From assembly GCA_026119935.1 (NCBI GenBank), contig JALRMH010000007.1:921097-985096 (forward strand): a DNA stretch of 64,000 bases. The letters run 5' to 3'. Positions 1-11,440 of this stretch are shown piece after piece. The notes beneath the pieces were generated by a model. The model saw only the letters and a list, made by a program, of their open reading frames with translations. It was not told the DNA's origin and made no database searches. Source of the stretch: Endothia cerciana (Eukaryota; Ascomycota; Sordariomycetes; Diaporthales; Cryphonectriaceae). The stretch's first letter is position 1. The number at the start of each line of letters is the position of its first letter. The translations under genes were made by a program, and so were the position numbers.

Positions 1-816
1 TAAATTCAGTCTATGTCTAGAAAGAATGAGAGAGGTCCTAAATATTAATAATGACAGATTGATACTCGGGGGAGGAAGGGGGTCGGAAAACTACTACTTA
101 TATAAAATATGCTTCCTGGTATGAGCTGTCCAGCGATCCCAGACCCTACCTCAAAAGTCGGTATTGTAAGGCTGACACTGAATACGAGACACCTATTATT
201 GTGGCATAAGCAAAATTTTTCTCGGGAAGCCTGGAAAACTGGTGATTCAGTCAGCAAGCCGTTACTTGTTTGGGATACGAAGGGGCGGCGAAGGATCAGT
301 ATGACAACGCAGCGGTCCAGAGGTCAACGCCTCATTCGTACAACGAGCAACCCGACATCCGTAGATGCCGCACTATTAGGCCTATTTGAAACAAAGGACT
401 TAGATCACATACATGGGAAAGCCTGCCGATCACTAATTGTAAGTAGTTGGAATTCCAAAACTCGAACGGTCTATTGGATCGTGCCCCGGATGATTTTCGC
501 AACAATCGCTGCTGGAACCCAGCATCTATATTGATGCTTTGCTCGGAGGAACAAAGTGGTTCGTGTCGAGAGGCCTGATTGATCTAGGTAGTTACCGTAG
601 AATAGTCCACTATCATGGGCTTAGGATGTAAAAGCCGTTGGGCAATTTGCGAAATAAAGTAGAGACAGCCTCATCTGCTCAAAAACTAATGGCTTCACTC
701 AGAAACATGACGTAAATCTCTGCACCTGCCCCTTGAACTTCTCACAACATTTTCGACCAGTTTAGAACTATATGCCCTCGCGATGATGGCATCCGTGTTC
801 CTCAGGCTAGCCGCAT
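1..816. other. Non-coding left edge, no gene recognised
   Basis: This stretch is AT-rich compared with the rest of the window. The longest open frame (109-534, plus, 141 codons) has no recognisable domain, signal peptide or convincing splice context and reads like chance. No transposon ends, tRNA or tandem repeats were seen. The only likely function is the 3' flank of the minus-strand secreted-protein gene that ends at 817. Confidence 0.5.
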
Positions 817-1732
817 TTACACGGCCTCGGCCTCACAATATAGGCACCTACAACCCGGGCCCACGAGCACTTCCTCTACACATCCCTCAAGCAGCGTCGT
901 CGTCGGTAGCGGAGACGCCACCTGAGTGGAGCCGGCGGAGCAAGGCGTAGCGACTGGGCAATGGCACGGTTCAGAGTAGGTGGAAGTTGTGGTGATTGTA
1001 GTAGTCGGTGAACATACTTTGTGACCGGGATGCGACGTAGGAGTCACCTGTGGGCCGCGCTTCTCCGCGGCGACGGTCACACAGGACTGGTCACACCCAC
1101 ATTCCTCATCAAGCACGATTGCCTCACAACCACTGACAACTGTTCCGGACGGCTGAACAGCTGTCGAGGACAGTGTCCAGCCCGTGGGGCAGGCAGTGAT
1201 TAGGGGGCAGGCACAAAGAGGCTCTCGGGACGGGATGGAGATTGTGGTCGTGGTGGTCGGCGCAGAGCAAGGAGCGGTGCCAAAATCCGCTTTTCGTTTG
1301 TCCGCCAGCGGGGTTGATGTTGTGCAGAATGGGCACACCTGGCCGCAATTAGGAGGTCCCACAAGTACCTCAAGAGTGCAACCCTCAAGAAGCGTTGTGG
1401 TCGGCAGTGGCGACGTGGTGGAGACACTTCCGGACGAGCAGGATGTTTCGATCCCACAAGCACAGGTCAGAGGCGTAGAAAGCGTCGAAGTGGTGGTGAT
1501 CGTGGTGGTTGGTGAGCACTTCTGCTCGCCTGGGAAGCTGGTCACCTCAGGGGCAGCGAAGGCTCTAGGAGACGGAAAGTTAGCAAGTCATGGCCACATT
1601 TTTCGGGGCTTCTGTACTGAATAAAAGAAACGTAAACTATCTTATAAACTTGGGTATGATCTGAAAGTGCCACGCGGGATCTTACGCTGAAAAGGCTGCC
1701 ACCAGCACGAAGACTATACTATACGAGTACAT
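817..1732 (-). CDS. Secreted Cys/Thr-rich protein with three internal repeats
   Basis: A two-exon minus-strand model: exon 1 is 1686-1732, the intron 1565-1685 (GTAAGA donor, CTAAC branch, CCTAG acceptor), and exon 2 817-1564. It gives 264 residues. The first 20 residues begin MYSYSIVFVLVAAFSA and end in AFAAPE, a good signal peptide, so the protein should be secreted or cell-wall associated. The mature part has three repeats of about 62-85 residues. Each opens with a Cys and a Thr block (CSPTTTITTTS in repeats 1 and 3, CSAPTTTTTIS in repeat 2), then a C-x-C-x5-C motif (CACGIETSC, CACPLITAC, CHCPVATPC), then a conserved Cys in a Gly-Cys step (LLEGC in 1 and 3, VVSGC in 2) before the final cysteines. 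Repeats 1 and 3 are almost identical, which suggests recent duplication. It lies alone in AT-rich DNA. No known family is recognised; an effector-like, wall or adhesin role is only inference. Confidence 0.72.
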
Positions 1733-4700
1733 ATTGACGAGTGAACAAATGGATGAGTGACTTTTTTAAATGCTTTTATGAGTCGTGGTTGCAAAGTGTA
1801 GGTCACGTATCAGGACTTCAAGCCTTTCCTTGCGCTGCCTTTTATAATTACTGTCTTCAATGGCAACTACCGTAGTTGGATGACACCATTGTGTAAGGCC
1901 TCGGGTAAATCGGAATCGTGCTTCCAGAGGGTTGCTTGTAACATTCATCCTATCCTCTTTCGCTCAGGGGTTGTTTTGTGGCTGATTATCTGTCTGGCTT
2001 ATGTCTACCTAGTTGGGAAAGACTGCCATGCTCCGGCCGCCCTGGCGCTCTTCATTTCAACTCGTGATGTTCAGCACAGTAAGCGCTTCTAGAAACCATT
2101 GAGTTCGTGAACAGGGATCGCTCTTCCGCGACACAATGCTGAAAATCCAAGGCACCCAGACTGTACGTGCGGCAGCTCGGATCCGATAGTCTCTGGCGGA
2201 ATCCATACCTAAGCCGATACATGGTCGTCACCTCTCTGGCTATCACGAAAATACGTTGCGGTCTCCGATGTTAAAGCATCCTTGCGTTCCTATCAGGGGG
2301 CAGGCATCAAATAGGCCTGGTTACAATGTGGTGTGAGCCAGGCTGACACCTTTCTAACCTACTCGAAGATCCTGAATTCCTAATGAAGCAAGGCTGAGGC
2401 TCTTCGGTCGTGCATTCTCGGTCTTCCTACCTAGGTATGTGCAAGGTCTGGCCTACGGCCCAGAACTAGTATCGGCGCCGACGTGACCTTTTATCCCAAT
2501 CACGCTAGCTCTGACGATACTGGAGTATTGGATGCTCAGATGAAGACCCTGACCAAATGACGCGTCCTCTGCAGCTTCAAACATGCTTCCAGGACTAGTG
2601 ATATGCATTCGGATGTCGGGCCCAGACAATGTGTAAACGTGACCACGTGGGTGCTCAGTGCATAGGGCTGCTTACACAGTCAGCACGCGGAAGTAATGCA
2701 AGACTCCCCGAGAAAGCACCTAGGTAGGAATTCCGGACGATTGGACGTGTCAACGAACAATTCTGACGCTAAGCCTTATGCATGGAAGACTCATTTCTCC
2801 GGATGTCTACCAATTGGACCGAACTTGCGGACGAAAGCCCAAGGCCAACTTGGCGCCGCTCTGAGGTGAGATCTGCGGGCCTTTCTTTCCCTGGTCTAAG
2901 ACAGGAAACAAAGCAGGTTTGCCTATAAGCGACCTCAGCCAGGGAACAGGGAGGTCAGTAATTGTAGGAAGTCTGCCTGTTTCCCGAGTCAATCTAAGAC
3001 GGCTGTCATCCATGGCGAGGCTCCAGAAAACGAGCTCTGCAATCGGAAAAGGCGTCGGTTGCGAGTAAACAGTTTTATAGTTGTTATATTGAGCGTCTAG
3101 GTTCTTGGTGACGTCCCTTTTGGTGAAACGAGAACGCTCACGAGAGAGCTGGGCTGCGATGCCGCCGCATTTGCAATTGCCATTGCCATAGTAAAGGAAA
3201 AAGGAATAACCAGTTCGCCATCCAAGAGCAAAGGCAATCTCGGGAGAGATCTGCGCTCTTGATACGCCCATCTGGGTGTGTATAGTGAGCACTTACTCAG
3301 AATTGGTAAATCGAATAGGTTCTCACGCACGCCAGTCTATGAATGAGCGGTTGTACAAGGGCAACTTCTTGGGAAACCCAACCGAAGTTTAGCTATGGAT
3401 ATTACAGGGAATATAGACCCTGTTTAGAAGAGTCTAGAAGTGCTAGCAGCGAACGCAAGTGTCTCTAGAGTAATGCACGAGTGTCATTTTCGACGCCTCG
3501 CGCCGATGACGTTACCCCCCTAATCGAGATTGGTACCGTTGATGCCGGAGCTGCATATGAGGGCGACTGCGTCCTCAGATGTGCTTGGTAATCCGGATTG
3601 TACTGTCCAGATTCTGTTGTTGCTTTGGTTTTATTTTTGAGGTGGGCTTTGGCTTGAACACATGAAATTGGGTGAGTGGGATGAAGAGATTGGACTAGGA
3701 GCTGACCAGGCAATGTTAACAATATAATGTTGCAGTCTGCTGAACCTAAGTACATACGACCATAGGTAGTGGAAAACTTGGGATCCCGTCTGCTCTCCCC
3801 TAAATAAGCCACTAACCGCTGGATTAGTAGTTAAGTGGGTGACCATTAGCGAATACCCGGTGTTGTATGTTTTTGCCACTCGCAATGCTGTCCCCGTTCC
3901 CTCACGTCCTCCTGATCTTATTCTCCCTCCTACCCCCCAATCCTTTTTTTTTTTTTTTTGTCTTCCATTTCTTCTCAATGTCGTATCTCATAATACAGCT
4001 CTTCGGTAAGTTTGCTGTCGACGGGAAAGGTGCCAAAACGGCCGGATCTGTCAGCTTTCGCCAGCCGTCTACTCTTCTTTTGGCATATACCGTGAGCGAC
4101 GAGAAAAAACACTTGAGTTGTCACCAATTAGTTGTTCCCACATGGCATTACCAATGAGACATTGATTTGTCCTCGGGCGCTGAACTGCACGACTCTGATT
4201 TCAGGTGCGATCGGGTCTACTTCGGACATTTACCTTCGGCTTCACACGCGCTGGATTGATGGCGGTGAACTTTACTGTAATCGCGGCATTCATCTTGAGT
4301 CTCAATCAATCATTGTTATTATTGCTATGATATTATTTGTTGGGGGCGGGGGCCTTCACAACCAATGGAGACTGGACAAGGAGGAGGCACACTGGGTCGG
4401 CGCTGATCCTGGGGACTAACAACAATTCTTGGGGTATCGCGGGGTGGAAATGGACTTTCTCCACCACTCCAGCGGATGACGAGACAGGACTTTACTGATC
4501 GTCGAATCATAATGGCTGAAAGTGTCGGGATGTGAGGCCGGACGAGGGTCCATCCCAGCTCATGTAATATCCTCAGAGAACAGCGCAAAAGGGAAACCTG
4601 ACTGACGGACAGCGCATTCAGACGGTGAGTCGCATATCGCGGTTTGTTGAAGAAATAAACCTTGTGAGGATCTCCCATCATCCAGCGACAGCTAGACACC

Positions 4701-5788
4701 AGCGCATGGACGCCGGGGCGTCTATTTGTGCAGCCGCTCGGGAATAAGCTTACAAGGCGAGGTCGATACGCCTCCTTTTCAAAGTGCCAGCCCCTGACAG
4801 TTGCGAAAAAGAGGGAGAATTTTCGACGCACCCGGTGGCTGCTGCCTGTGATTGAAGCTCGGATGTGTACCATAGCAGCCAGGGAAAACCCATCTCTGGG
4901 CTTGGACCAGAACTTGAAGTTGGCATCATGCAACCGCCTTCTAGAAGCGCCAGGAACCCCCTGAAAGATACGCGACGTGCATGACATTCCAGGGGGGGCG
5001 AGCCGCCAAAGGTTGGAGCTTAATTAGCTCGAACGACATCGGACACTCGTCAGCCTTGCCGGGCCAGCTCGAACGACCCCCCTCGCGAACGTTGCACAAC
5101 AAGGGTCTAATACTTTACACATCCTGCTGTTTCCTACGTATGGTTCTCCCACGTGTTATGAGATACAGGCGGAGACATTTTGTGAGAGCCAACCAACTTG
5201 TAGCGATGATCTCAAGTCGCCTTACTGTGCGAGGCTCCACACCAAGTCGCCTCATCGGCCCCGAGACGGCGACTCGTGAGAAACTAGCTGCCCGGCACGC
5301 CCAGCTCCCAACGTCCCTGGACCCTGAATTAGGGACTGGAGCATCCATCCCAGTGCCTCCCGAGCGCGCCGATAAACGAGCCGCGGTTACGAGCGAGTTT
5401 CCAGTAAGATGAGGCGTTTGGTAATACCATTGCTCTATCACCGATCTCAGATGCACTTATGTGGGATCCAACGTGGCATCAAAAATCACGCAGTTACACA
5501 CGCGCGATAAGTTCGGTCTTCGGGGTCACTGTGTTCAATTCTCCGTTCCCCCCGCTCCGCCATGAATCAGACGTAGCTCCCCCTGTGGAATATTTAATCT
5601 GGTCCTGATCCCGAGCCCTCTTCGTTCAGAATGCCTGGCGCCTCGAGTGACCATCCTTTCTTGGCCCTGCATCTTGGCCCTGCATCATATACACCGGTTG
5701 CTATAGTACCTGCATAACCATTGCCCTTCTCCTGAACTCGATCCCACCATACCTAACCCTCTCGGAACCCTCGCTCACATACTTCAAG
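1733..5788. other. Long region without a supported gene
   Basis: Moderately AT-rich sequence. The longest open frames are 2807-3292 (minus, 161 codons) and 4325-4987 (minus, 220 codons). Neither has a recognisable domain, signal peptide or conserved motif, and codon choice is not clearly biased. A T-run lies at 3943-3959. A 12-base motif, AGCTCGAACGAC, occurs twice near 5027 and 5068, and a short tandem duplication of TCTTGGCCCTGCA is at about 5659-5686. It may contain decayed genes or transposon relics that cannot be resolved by eye. Confidence 0.35.
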
Positions 5789-6075
5789 ATGTCTGGGTCA
5801 TCTGCTGCTGCCAATAAAAATATCAAGTCTGTCCTAGAGACCAAGCCCCTCAAATTCCGGATCAAGACCGGTGGCGCTAGCTACGAGTGCCAAATGCACG
5901 CTGATCGCTCCGCATAGTAAGTGCTGCAGATGGCAGCCTCCTCGACCCCACGGCCCATGATGCGGGCTTCGCACAGGATTCATGCTAACAACGCTCGAGT
6001 AGTGAGCGTACAAAGCCCGCCCGGTCCAGCTCTGGGGATTCCGTCAACTCTGCCTCGACCTCGGCTTCGAAGTGA
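5789..6075 (+). CDS. Small two-exon hypothetical protein, 66 residues
   Basis: Exon 1 is 5789-5916 and exon 2 is 6003-6075. The intron 5917-6002 has a GTAAGT donor, a TGCTAAC branch point 15 bases before the acceptor, and a GAGTAG acceptor, all consensus for filamentous fungi. The start ATG follows a C-rich leader. The protein begins MSGSSAAANKN, has a conserved-looking core KPLKFRIKTGGASYECQMH, and ends in a Ser-rich tail (SSSGDSVNSASTSASK). It has no signal peptide or membrane segment. I do not recognise a named family; a short soluble protein with one small domain and a disordered tail is the most that can be said. An unspliced reading stops two codons after the donor, which supports the intron. 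Confidence 0.55.
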
Positions 6076-6559
6076 AGGAGGACCTGAACGTCTCTCCCGC
6101 CACATCCGAGGTCAGTCGAATGTATCTCAACTCCTCGGAGGTGAAGGGAGATATGTCTACTCCTTCACAACCACCCTCACGCCAACACATCCGTCTTCCT
6201 GTCGACCAACATCACCATGCAACTACGGCGTCGCCGCTCCGTCCCGGCGTTGGAGTGCTAAGTGTGCACGTACCTGTTCTCGCCCACATAATCATCAGCA
6301 TAGCCTTGCATCAGAAAGGAAAAGCTTGGAACTTTGGGAAATACACTTGATGGCCGTTCCGGAATTTCGGGTTGTCGGGTTGAGATCCAGGCAGCGCATC
6401 CCTGACCTTGCGCTTGGCGGCCATGTGGCCCATCAAGGGGACCATTTGTCGCCCACGGGACGGCAGCACGACTAGCAGATTGGCTTTCATACCGTTAGAT
6501 TGGACTTCGGTCATCGTCTGGTCTGGCTTGTGAGGCCGCGGAGGCATAACGGGACCACC
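6076..6559. other. Short region, possible 3' part of the adjoining remnant
   Basis: Reading minus from a plausible TTTCTAG acceptor at about 6611, one frame stays open to about 6494 (starting LPNERDSLHVLEQ), and it could be a displaced last exon of the remnant at 6560-7178. The phase does not match the only good donor, so no model is proposed. The plus-strand frames here are a read-through of the small gene ending at 6075. Confidence 0.25.
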
Positions 6560-7178
6560 TTAGATATCGTCGTTGTTCCAGCACATGCAGCGAATCTCGT
6601 TCGTTAGGGAGCCTAGAAAGCGAAAGTTATATGAATTTTCAGTGCATAAATCTGTACCGATTCCATGTGGGACCGCTGCAGCATTTCCTCTGTCTTTGTC
6701 AGCCAGGTAAACTCTTACCTCTTCACTAACCTGGAAGGGCTTGGGCCGGCCTTCAAACCACACTCTATCGACGACGGCCGGGCTAAGCTCAGCCCTCACT
6801 CGGCCCATTTGTTAAGATACCGGCTGGGCCCTAATTGACAAGCCTCTCTCTGCGCATTCTGATTGGTAAGGTACGATGGACTTCGCTCCAGGAATGCATG
6901 AGATATGCCTCCTCGCGGGCCCTGACGATGTCCATTGCTTTTAGAATTTCCAGTGCCGCCTTCCTCCCCATGAGGACCACCGGAATACTATTGATCATGT
7001 CATCACTGCTATTCAGCATCTGTGCAAGCTGCCGACCGTAATTATCCTCGCAGGGATCCAGAAAAGCGGCAGCCTCACGCTCAACGCTGCATCCCTTGAC
7101 AGCGCGGAACATCCCCGAGTCCGCGACAAGTATGTTCCCATCTGTATCGAGGCTGATGAGAGCACATTGAAACGACAT
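6560..7178 (-). pseudogene. Coding-like remnant of an unrecognised gene
   Basis: Two adjacent minus-strand open segments have protein-like composition. The first (7178 down to 6831) starts MSFQCALISLDTDGNI and uses mostly G/C-ending codons in its second half. The second (6808 down to 6560) has ELSPAVVDRVWFEGRPKPF, followed by a GTAAGA donor and, about 107 bases later, a TTTCTAG acceptor. The segments are in different frames, with an in-frame stop between them (about 6831-6833) and no good intron to remove it. Past the second intron the phase runs into a stop at once. The simplest reading is a multi-exon gene broken by small indels. No domain is recognised. It could also be an intact gene with an unusual intron that I cannot place. 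Confidence 0.35.
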
Positions 7179-8652
7179 TGGCTTGACCGTCCTCTTCAGG
7201 AACCTGCCGATAGGAGGGTCGCTACGGTTCGGAGATGGACCAAGGTCTTGCTCGCAATGCTGGACCAGTATGGCTGTTCACTCTCCAGACCTGATTTCCT
7301 CGAGTCCCACCATCATCCAGTTGGCTGTGCTATGCTAGGCTTTCTTGGCGTAGTAGAATGCTTGACCCGGAAGGGGCTTTACTGTGTGATGATTCTGTAC
7401 GTCGTTAGAAGACGTCTTTGCCCCAAAAGAAAGAAGAAGAAGAAGAAGACTAAGGAAAATCCCAAGTAGAAGGGCAGCCGGTGAGGTGAAGGAGCATTTT
7501 ACTTGACCAACTAGTCCCAGTAACTTGACCCGTCTAGCTCGGCACCCAGATCCCCGGCCCACATTTTGCTAGGAATGGGAAGAGGGGCTTCTCGTTGCGG
7601 TACTCCGGCTCAGCCTCTCACTTGTCTACGCCGAGGCCGCCGGCGAGATCTAAACTCGTGCTCTACAAGGGGACGATCTGTGAGGTCCTGGAGTATATTT
7701 ACCAGCCTGCGGCATGTCTCGATAGCTCAGTCGCCGTGATTTTCATGATGCTGGTGGACTGCGGCAGGAGAGCGGTAGCGGCCATTGATCTTTGCGATGA
7801 TGAATACTGTTGAAGGGCTACCCATTGTGAGTGCAGTGGTTCCTAGACATCGCCTGTCGTTCCTTACCGTGATCAAGTCTGACCTTATACTGAGATAATC
7901 GACCATTCCAAAGATTCGAGGTGGGATTAGTAAAGGTATACAGTCTGCAGTCAAGACTTAAGCCAGCAGTATCGCACCACATAGTTACAGCAGCCTGTCA
8001 GAGCCGGTCATCTCAGTCGAGGCTAGCGAGTAGGCCCACTTTCCAGCCTTGTCACCAGTGTATTCAATCTCAGGAGGGACTGAACGGGCGATATTAGATG
8101 TCTAATCATTCTCTTCCCTCAAGGACATTGAGACTTGTATTATAACTGTGCCCCTTTTTTGGTCTGTTTGTATACGTGCTCTGCCGGGGGGGGGGGGGGA
8201 GGGCGGTCACTGTTGACTTCTTTCAATGTTGTTCTATTAGTGTGGTATACCCAGTCACTTCGCATACTTACTAATAGGTCAAGAGGGCTACAAGTGTGAC
8301 TGTTTGAGAAGAAGTGAAGAAACTTCTGAATATGTGAATGGCCCCAGAAGACTCGACCTGTCACAGGGAAATGTAGAAATTATCCAAGGTTGCACTTTTA
8401 GCATTCTGCTTCTCTCAGCGTCTTCTTCAAAGCACATCACATCAGGAAACACAAGAGTGATCTCAAGTCTCAACTCTTTGGACCTTTTGACACAACACGG
8501 AACGCCAGGATCTCCATATTTGGCCATCAGCACCTGGATTGTGTTACACCAGTAATCTCACGCCATCGTCTACAATAACAAGGAACGCCTCTGACCGACG
8601 CGTCTATTGATAACCAAAAATACAAGCACTCGGTGGCCACAAACACTCAAAA
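7179..8652. other. Region without a supported gene; contains a G14 tract
   Basis: No convincing exon is seen. An A/G-rich simple tract lies at 7429-7455. A run of 14 G is at 8186-8199. The remaining frames are short and unlike protein. The last few hundred bases are probably the promoter of the cysteine-rich gene at 8653. Confidence 0.4.
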
Positions 8653-9018
8653 ATGGCCCAAGCTGGAGCAACACACGAGGTCTGCTCTAGGTGCGGAGAG
8701 AATTTTGAACACCCTGGCAAAGTCATCGTGGCCCAGATCAGGTCGACGGAATGTGAAAATTGCAGCGGGCGAGGAAAGATCCCATGGCCCATCATACGTA
8801 TGTGGTGCAGAGAGTGCAAAGAATGGAACGAAACACTTTTCTGCAGGCTCTGTCTACGACATCTCACATTGGAGACAGAATTCGATGGGCTGAAGACTTG
8901 CGAGGATTGCCAGGGTGCTGGCAAGAAAGAGCAGGAGGTGCACGGTGTTTGTGAGGGATCACTCGGCCGACAACACCAGCCGAGCCTCCTCAAGGAGCCG
9001 ACAACACAAGAGAAATAG
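8653..9018 (+). CDS. Cysteine-rich protein with DnaJ-like CxxCxGxG motifs, 121 residues
   Basis: A single-exon frame beginning MAQAGATHEVCSRCGENF. It has five CxxC pairs: CSRC near residue 11, CENCSGRGK near 35, CREC near 52, CRLC near 65 and CEDCQGAGKK near 83. Two have the C-x2-C-x-G-x-G form of the DnaJ (Hsp40) central zinc-finger domain. There is no J-domain (no HPD), no signal peptide and no membrane segment, and the tail is polar. The likely role is a small zinc-binding protein, possibly a stand-alone zinc-ribbon or chaperone-type module; no specific function can be given. It is isolated in AT-rich, gene-poor DNA. The start is the first ATG of the frame; introns at either end cannot be excluded. 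Confidence 0.5.
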   Translation: MAQAGATHEVCSRCGENFEHPGKVIVAQIRSTECENCSGRGKIPWPIIRMWCRECKEWNETLFCRLCLRHLTLETEFDGLKTCEDCQGAGKKEQEVHGVCEGSLGRQHQPSLLKEPTTQEK

Positions 9019-10094
9019 GATGATCTGGTGCAAATGGCTTGGACTCTGCTCTGCTCAAGGTAGAGAGTGAACTACTTGAAATTCAAGCCGCCGCTTACTG
9101 ATCTTCTGGAGTGCTGCTTTAGCAACCAAAAATGAGATATCAAGTTGTTTATCAATGATTAGTTCTCACTCCCATCAGTCTACATGCCCAACATAGCCAC
9201 AATCATGACCATGTCGTGACGCGATGGTTGAGTGTGTTGAAATAGACCTAGTAAGACCATTGTCTCGAGCCATTCTTCACCTGACTGTAGAGGGGCACTG
9301 AGCTGGTTTTTCTAGGCCTCGAGGGTCTGCATCAGTATCTAGGCCTGACAGGCAGACTTGGACGCCCCTGTGAACCAGAGAACACGTACAACGGTAGGTA
9401 TAGGTCTCTATCTCGCGCGGTTCTCACGCTTTTGCAATCGTGTTTTATACGGACGTACTCTCGTGACCCATCGGCTTCGCCGTTCTTGAGCCATCTCACC
9501 GCAACGGCACCGAGAGATGACAGTTTCGGGACTATAAGGGAGGTAAAAGATGGTTGTCTCTTTTTGGACACTCCAACCATCGGCGCCACCTGGATTTGGC
9601 CGCCTGACCCTGTCCATTCCTCGGTCGTCTGGAAGTGCCTAAAGAAGAGGGATGAGACCAGTTCCGAAATCCATTCAACTATAGCGATTTTGGCCGTCTT
9701 CAACAGCCCTACGGTCCTTGACTGTTGAAATACACGTGTACAATCCGCGAGAGTCAGACAATGGGCTACTTGGTTATGTCATAACAATTTTCACTGTCTG
9801 ATTAAGTTATGTACAGTATGCTATTAACGTAGGCAGGAATTGCACCGTATTCATTCGCCGTCAGCTCGTTCGACACCATGGGGAATCGTCTACGTTGACC
9901 AGACACGCATTGCCATCAATCCCTGAACGGGCCCCGCAGATGAACCGAGTCGGATCCAGATCGACTCGGCCTCACTGCTTGGACGCCGACAATTCCTGAT
10001 ATATTATACAGAGTAGCGGCAGCCCAGCGCCTCGCCGTGTATGGTGCCAAGGCGTCAGGTGACAAGTTGAACTTTGTACAGCTGCGCGTGAGCG
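9019..10094. other. Region without a supported gene
   Basis: Open frames on both strands around 9332-9728 (98 and 123 codons, overlapping and opposite) cannot both be real, and neither carries a recognisable motif. No repeats of note. The right end is the 3' flank of the membrane-protein gene that stops at 10095. Confidence 0.4.
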
Positions 10095-11440
10095 CTAACT
10101 TGTCGTGTAGGCGGGGGCGGGGGCCTCGGCGACGCCGGGCGGTGCTGCGTGATAATTGTCGTGGGGGAGCTCGTAGGCTGATGTCGCGCTGTCCAATTCC
10201 GTGTAGTTGCCCACCGGGTGATAATTGCCCGGCTTTTGATCGTACGGCACGCTCCCTGCGGCTTGCGCCCGCCGTGACTGGTCCAGCTCCGCCAGCTGAG
10301 ATGCCTCGTTCGTTTTCGTCTGCCTCTTGCGGCGCCAGATGAAAAAGGCTGCCGCAGCGATGAGCCCGACAGCGGCTGCTGTTCCGACGATGGCACCAAC
10401 CAGTGTGCCCGTGGAAACCCCTCCGGGGGTGGTGGAGCTGGTCGAGGTTGATGTCGGGGTCGGGCTCGAGGTGGAAGTAGAACTACCGCTAGGTGATCCG
10501 GTTTGGACAGCTCGATCTGAGGACTGCCAGTTGATCTGTATCATCGGCGCTGATACAATCAGAGCTGTGATGGTCGCAGTTTCCGTGGTGACACTGGATG
10601 ACTTTGTGGTCGTCTGAGTCCATGTTAAAGGATATGTGCCCAGTCCTTCTACCATGGAGCCACCAACGCCAACCCCATCAAAGCTGCACAACGCCGTGGT
10701 GATACTGGTTGCGGAGAACGTCTGTGTGCAAGTCTGGCCGGGAAAGTTTCCTGAGATTGGGTTGTAACATTCAAAGCCGCTATTGCAATCCATGCAGGTT
10801 AGAAAATACCCAAGATATGAGACGAACTCGCCGAGAGAGAGAGACGATTCCATATGAAATCGGGCACGACACATACGTAGGGCAACATCCAACCGCTATA
10901 TAAAGAGATGTTTGTCAGCGATGGCCAATCGGGCTTCAGACCCAGGAGGCATATGCGCACGGCTGGCCGAATTTCTCGTCCATGGTGGTGATGTACGTAC
11001 CAGTTTCGCCTGACAACATAGAGAACTGAACATTCCAATCCGCAGCTCCGGTGGCGGTCGCTGTACAAGCACTATAAAATCCTGACGGGCATACCAGGCC
11101 CGGCGAGTAGAACCCCCATCCGCTGAATCTCAATGCTGGATACACGGCGCCTTGTGTCGTAGCTGGCCAACATGCCTCCGCGGGTACCACTGCAGGAAAG
11201 AGGCAGAGGGTGAGCAAGAGCAGCATGGAGCGTATAGAGCATCGGGTGTGTCAGCTTACTTTCGTTGACCTGGTCGCTCTCGCATTGCATACCCTGCCAT
11301 GCTGTATATGGGTTGTTCAGGTTTCCGACCCACGCGTTGTAGGCGCACGATGCTGGCGGTGTGAATGTTGTTGTCAGAGAACCGAGAATAGTACGCGGTC
11401 GGTCGGTGAGGGCCGACGGGCTGGCTGTGGTTGTGGTCAT
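10095..11440 (-). CDS. Single-pass membrane protein with Cys-rich ectodomain and Ser/Thr stalk
   Basis: Four exons join in phase to 357 residues: 11260-11440, 11001-11189, a 19-base micro-exon 10877-10895, and 10095-10779. The introns have GTAAGC/CCTGCAG, GTACGT/ATATAG and GTATGT/CAATAG borders, with CTGAC or CTAAC branch points in the last two. Joining exons 2-3-4 creates AVGCCPTGFECYNP, the CCPxGF motif seen in a common fungal membrane-protein type, which strongly supports the model. The order is: an ectodomain opening LTTTFTPPASC with paired cysteines (about 1-185), a Ser/Thr/Pro stalk, a transmembrane helix (LVGAIVGTAAAVGLIAAAAF), a basic stop-transfer RRKR, and a cytosolic Pro/Tyr-rich tail ending in AYTTS. 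There is no cleavable signal peptide, so insertion probably uses the helix itself. The function is unknown; a wall-sensor-like or receptor-like role is only inference. Confidence 0.78.

Noticed and set aside
2807..3292. 161-codon minus-strand ORF
   Set aside because: Looks slightly protein-like, but no motif or family could be recognised and no exon structure supports it.
4325..4987. 220-codon minus-strand ORF
   Set aside because: No domain, no consistent codon bias, and no flanking splice logic; likely chance, though a relic cannot be excluded.
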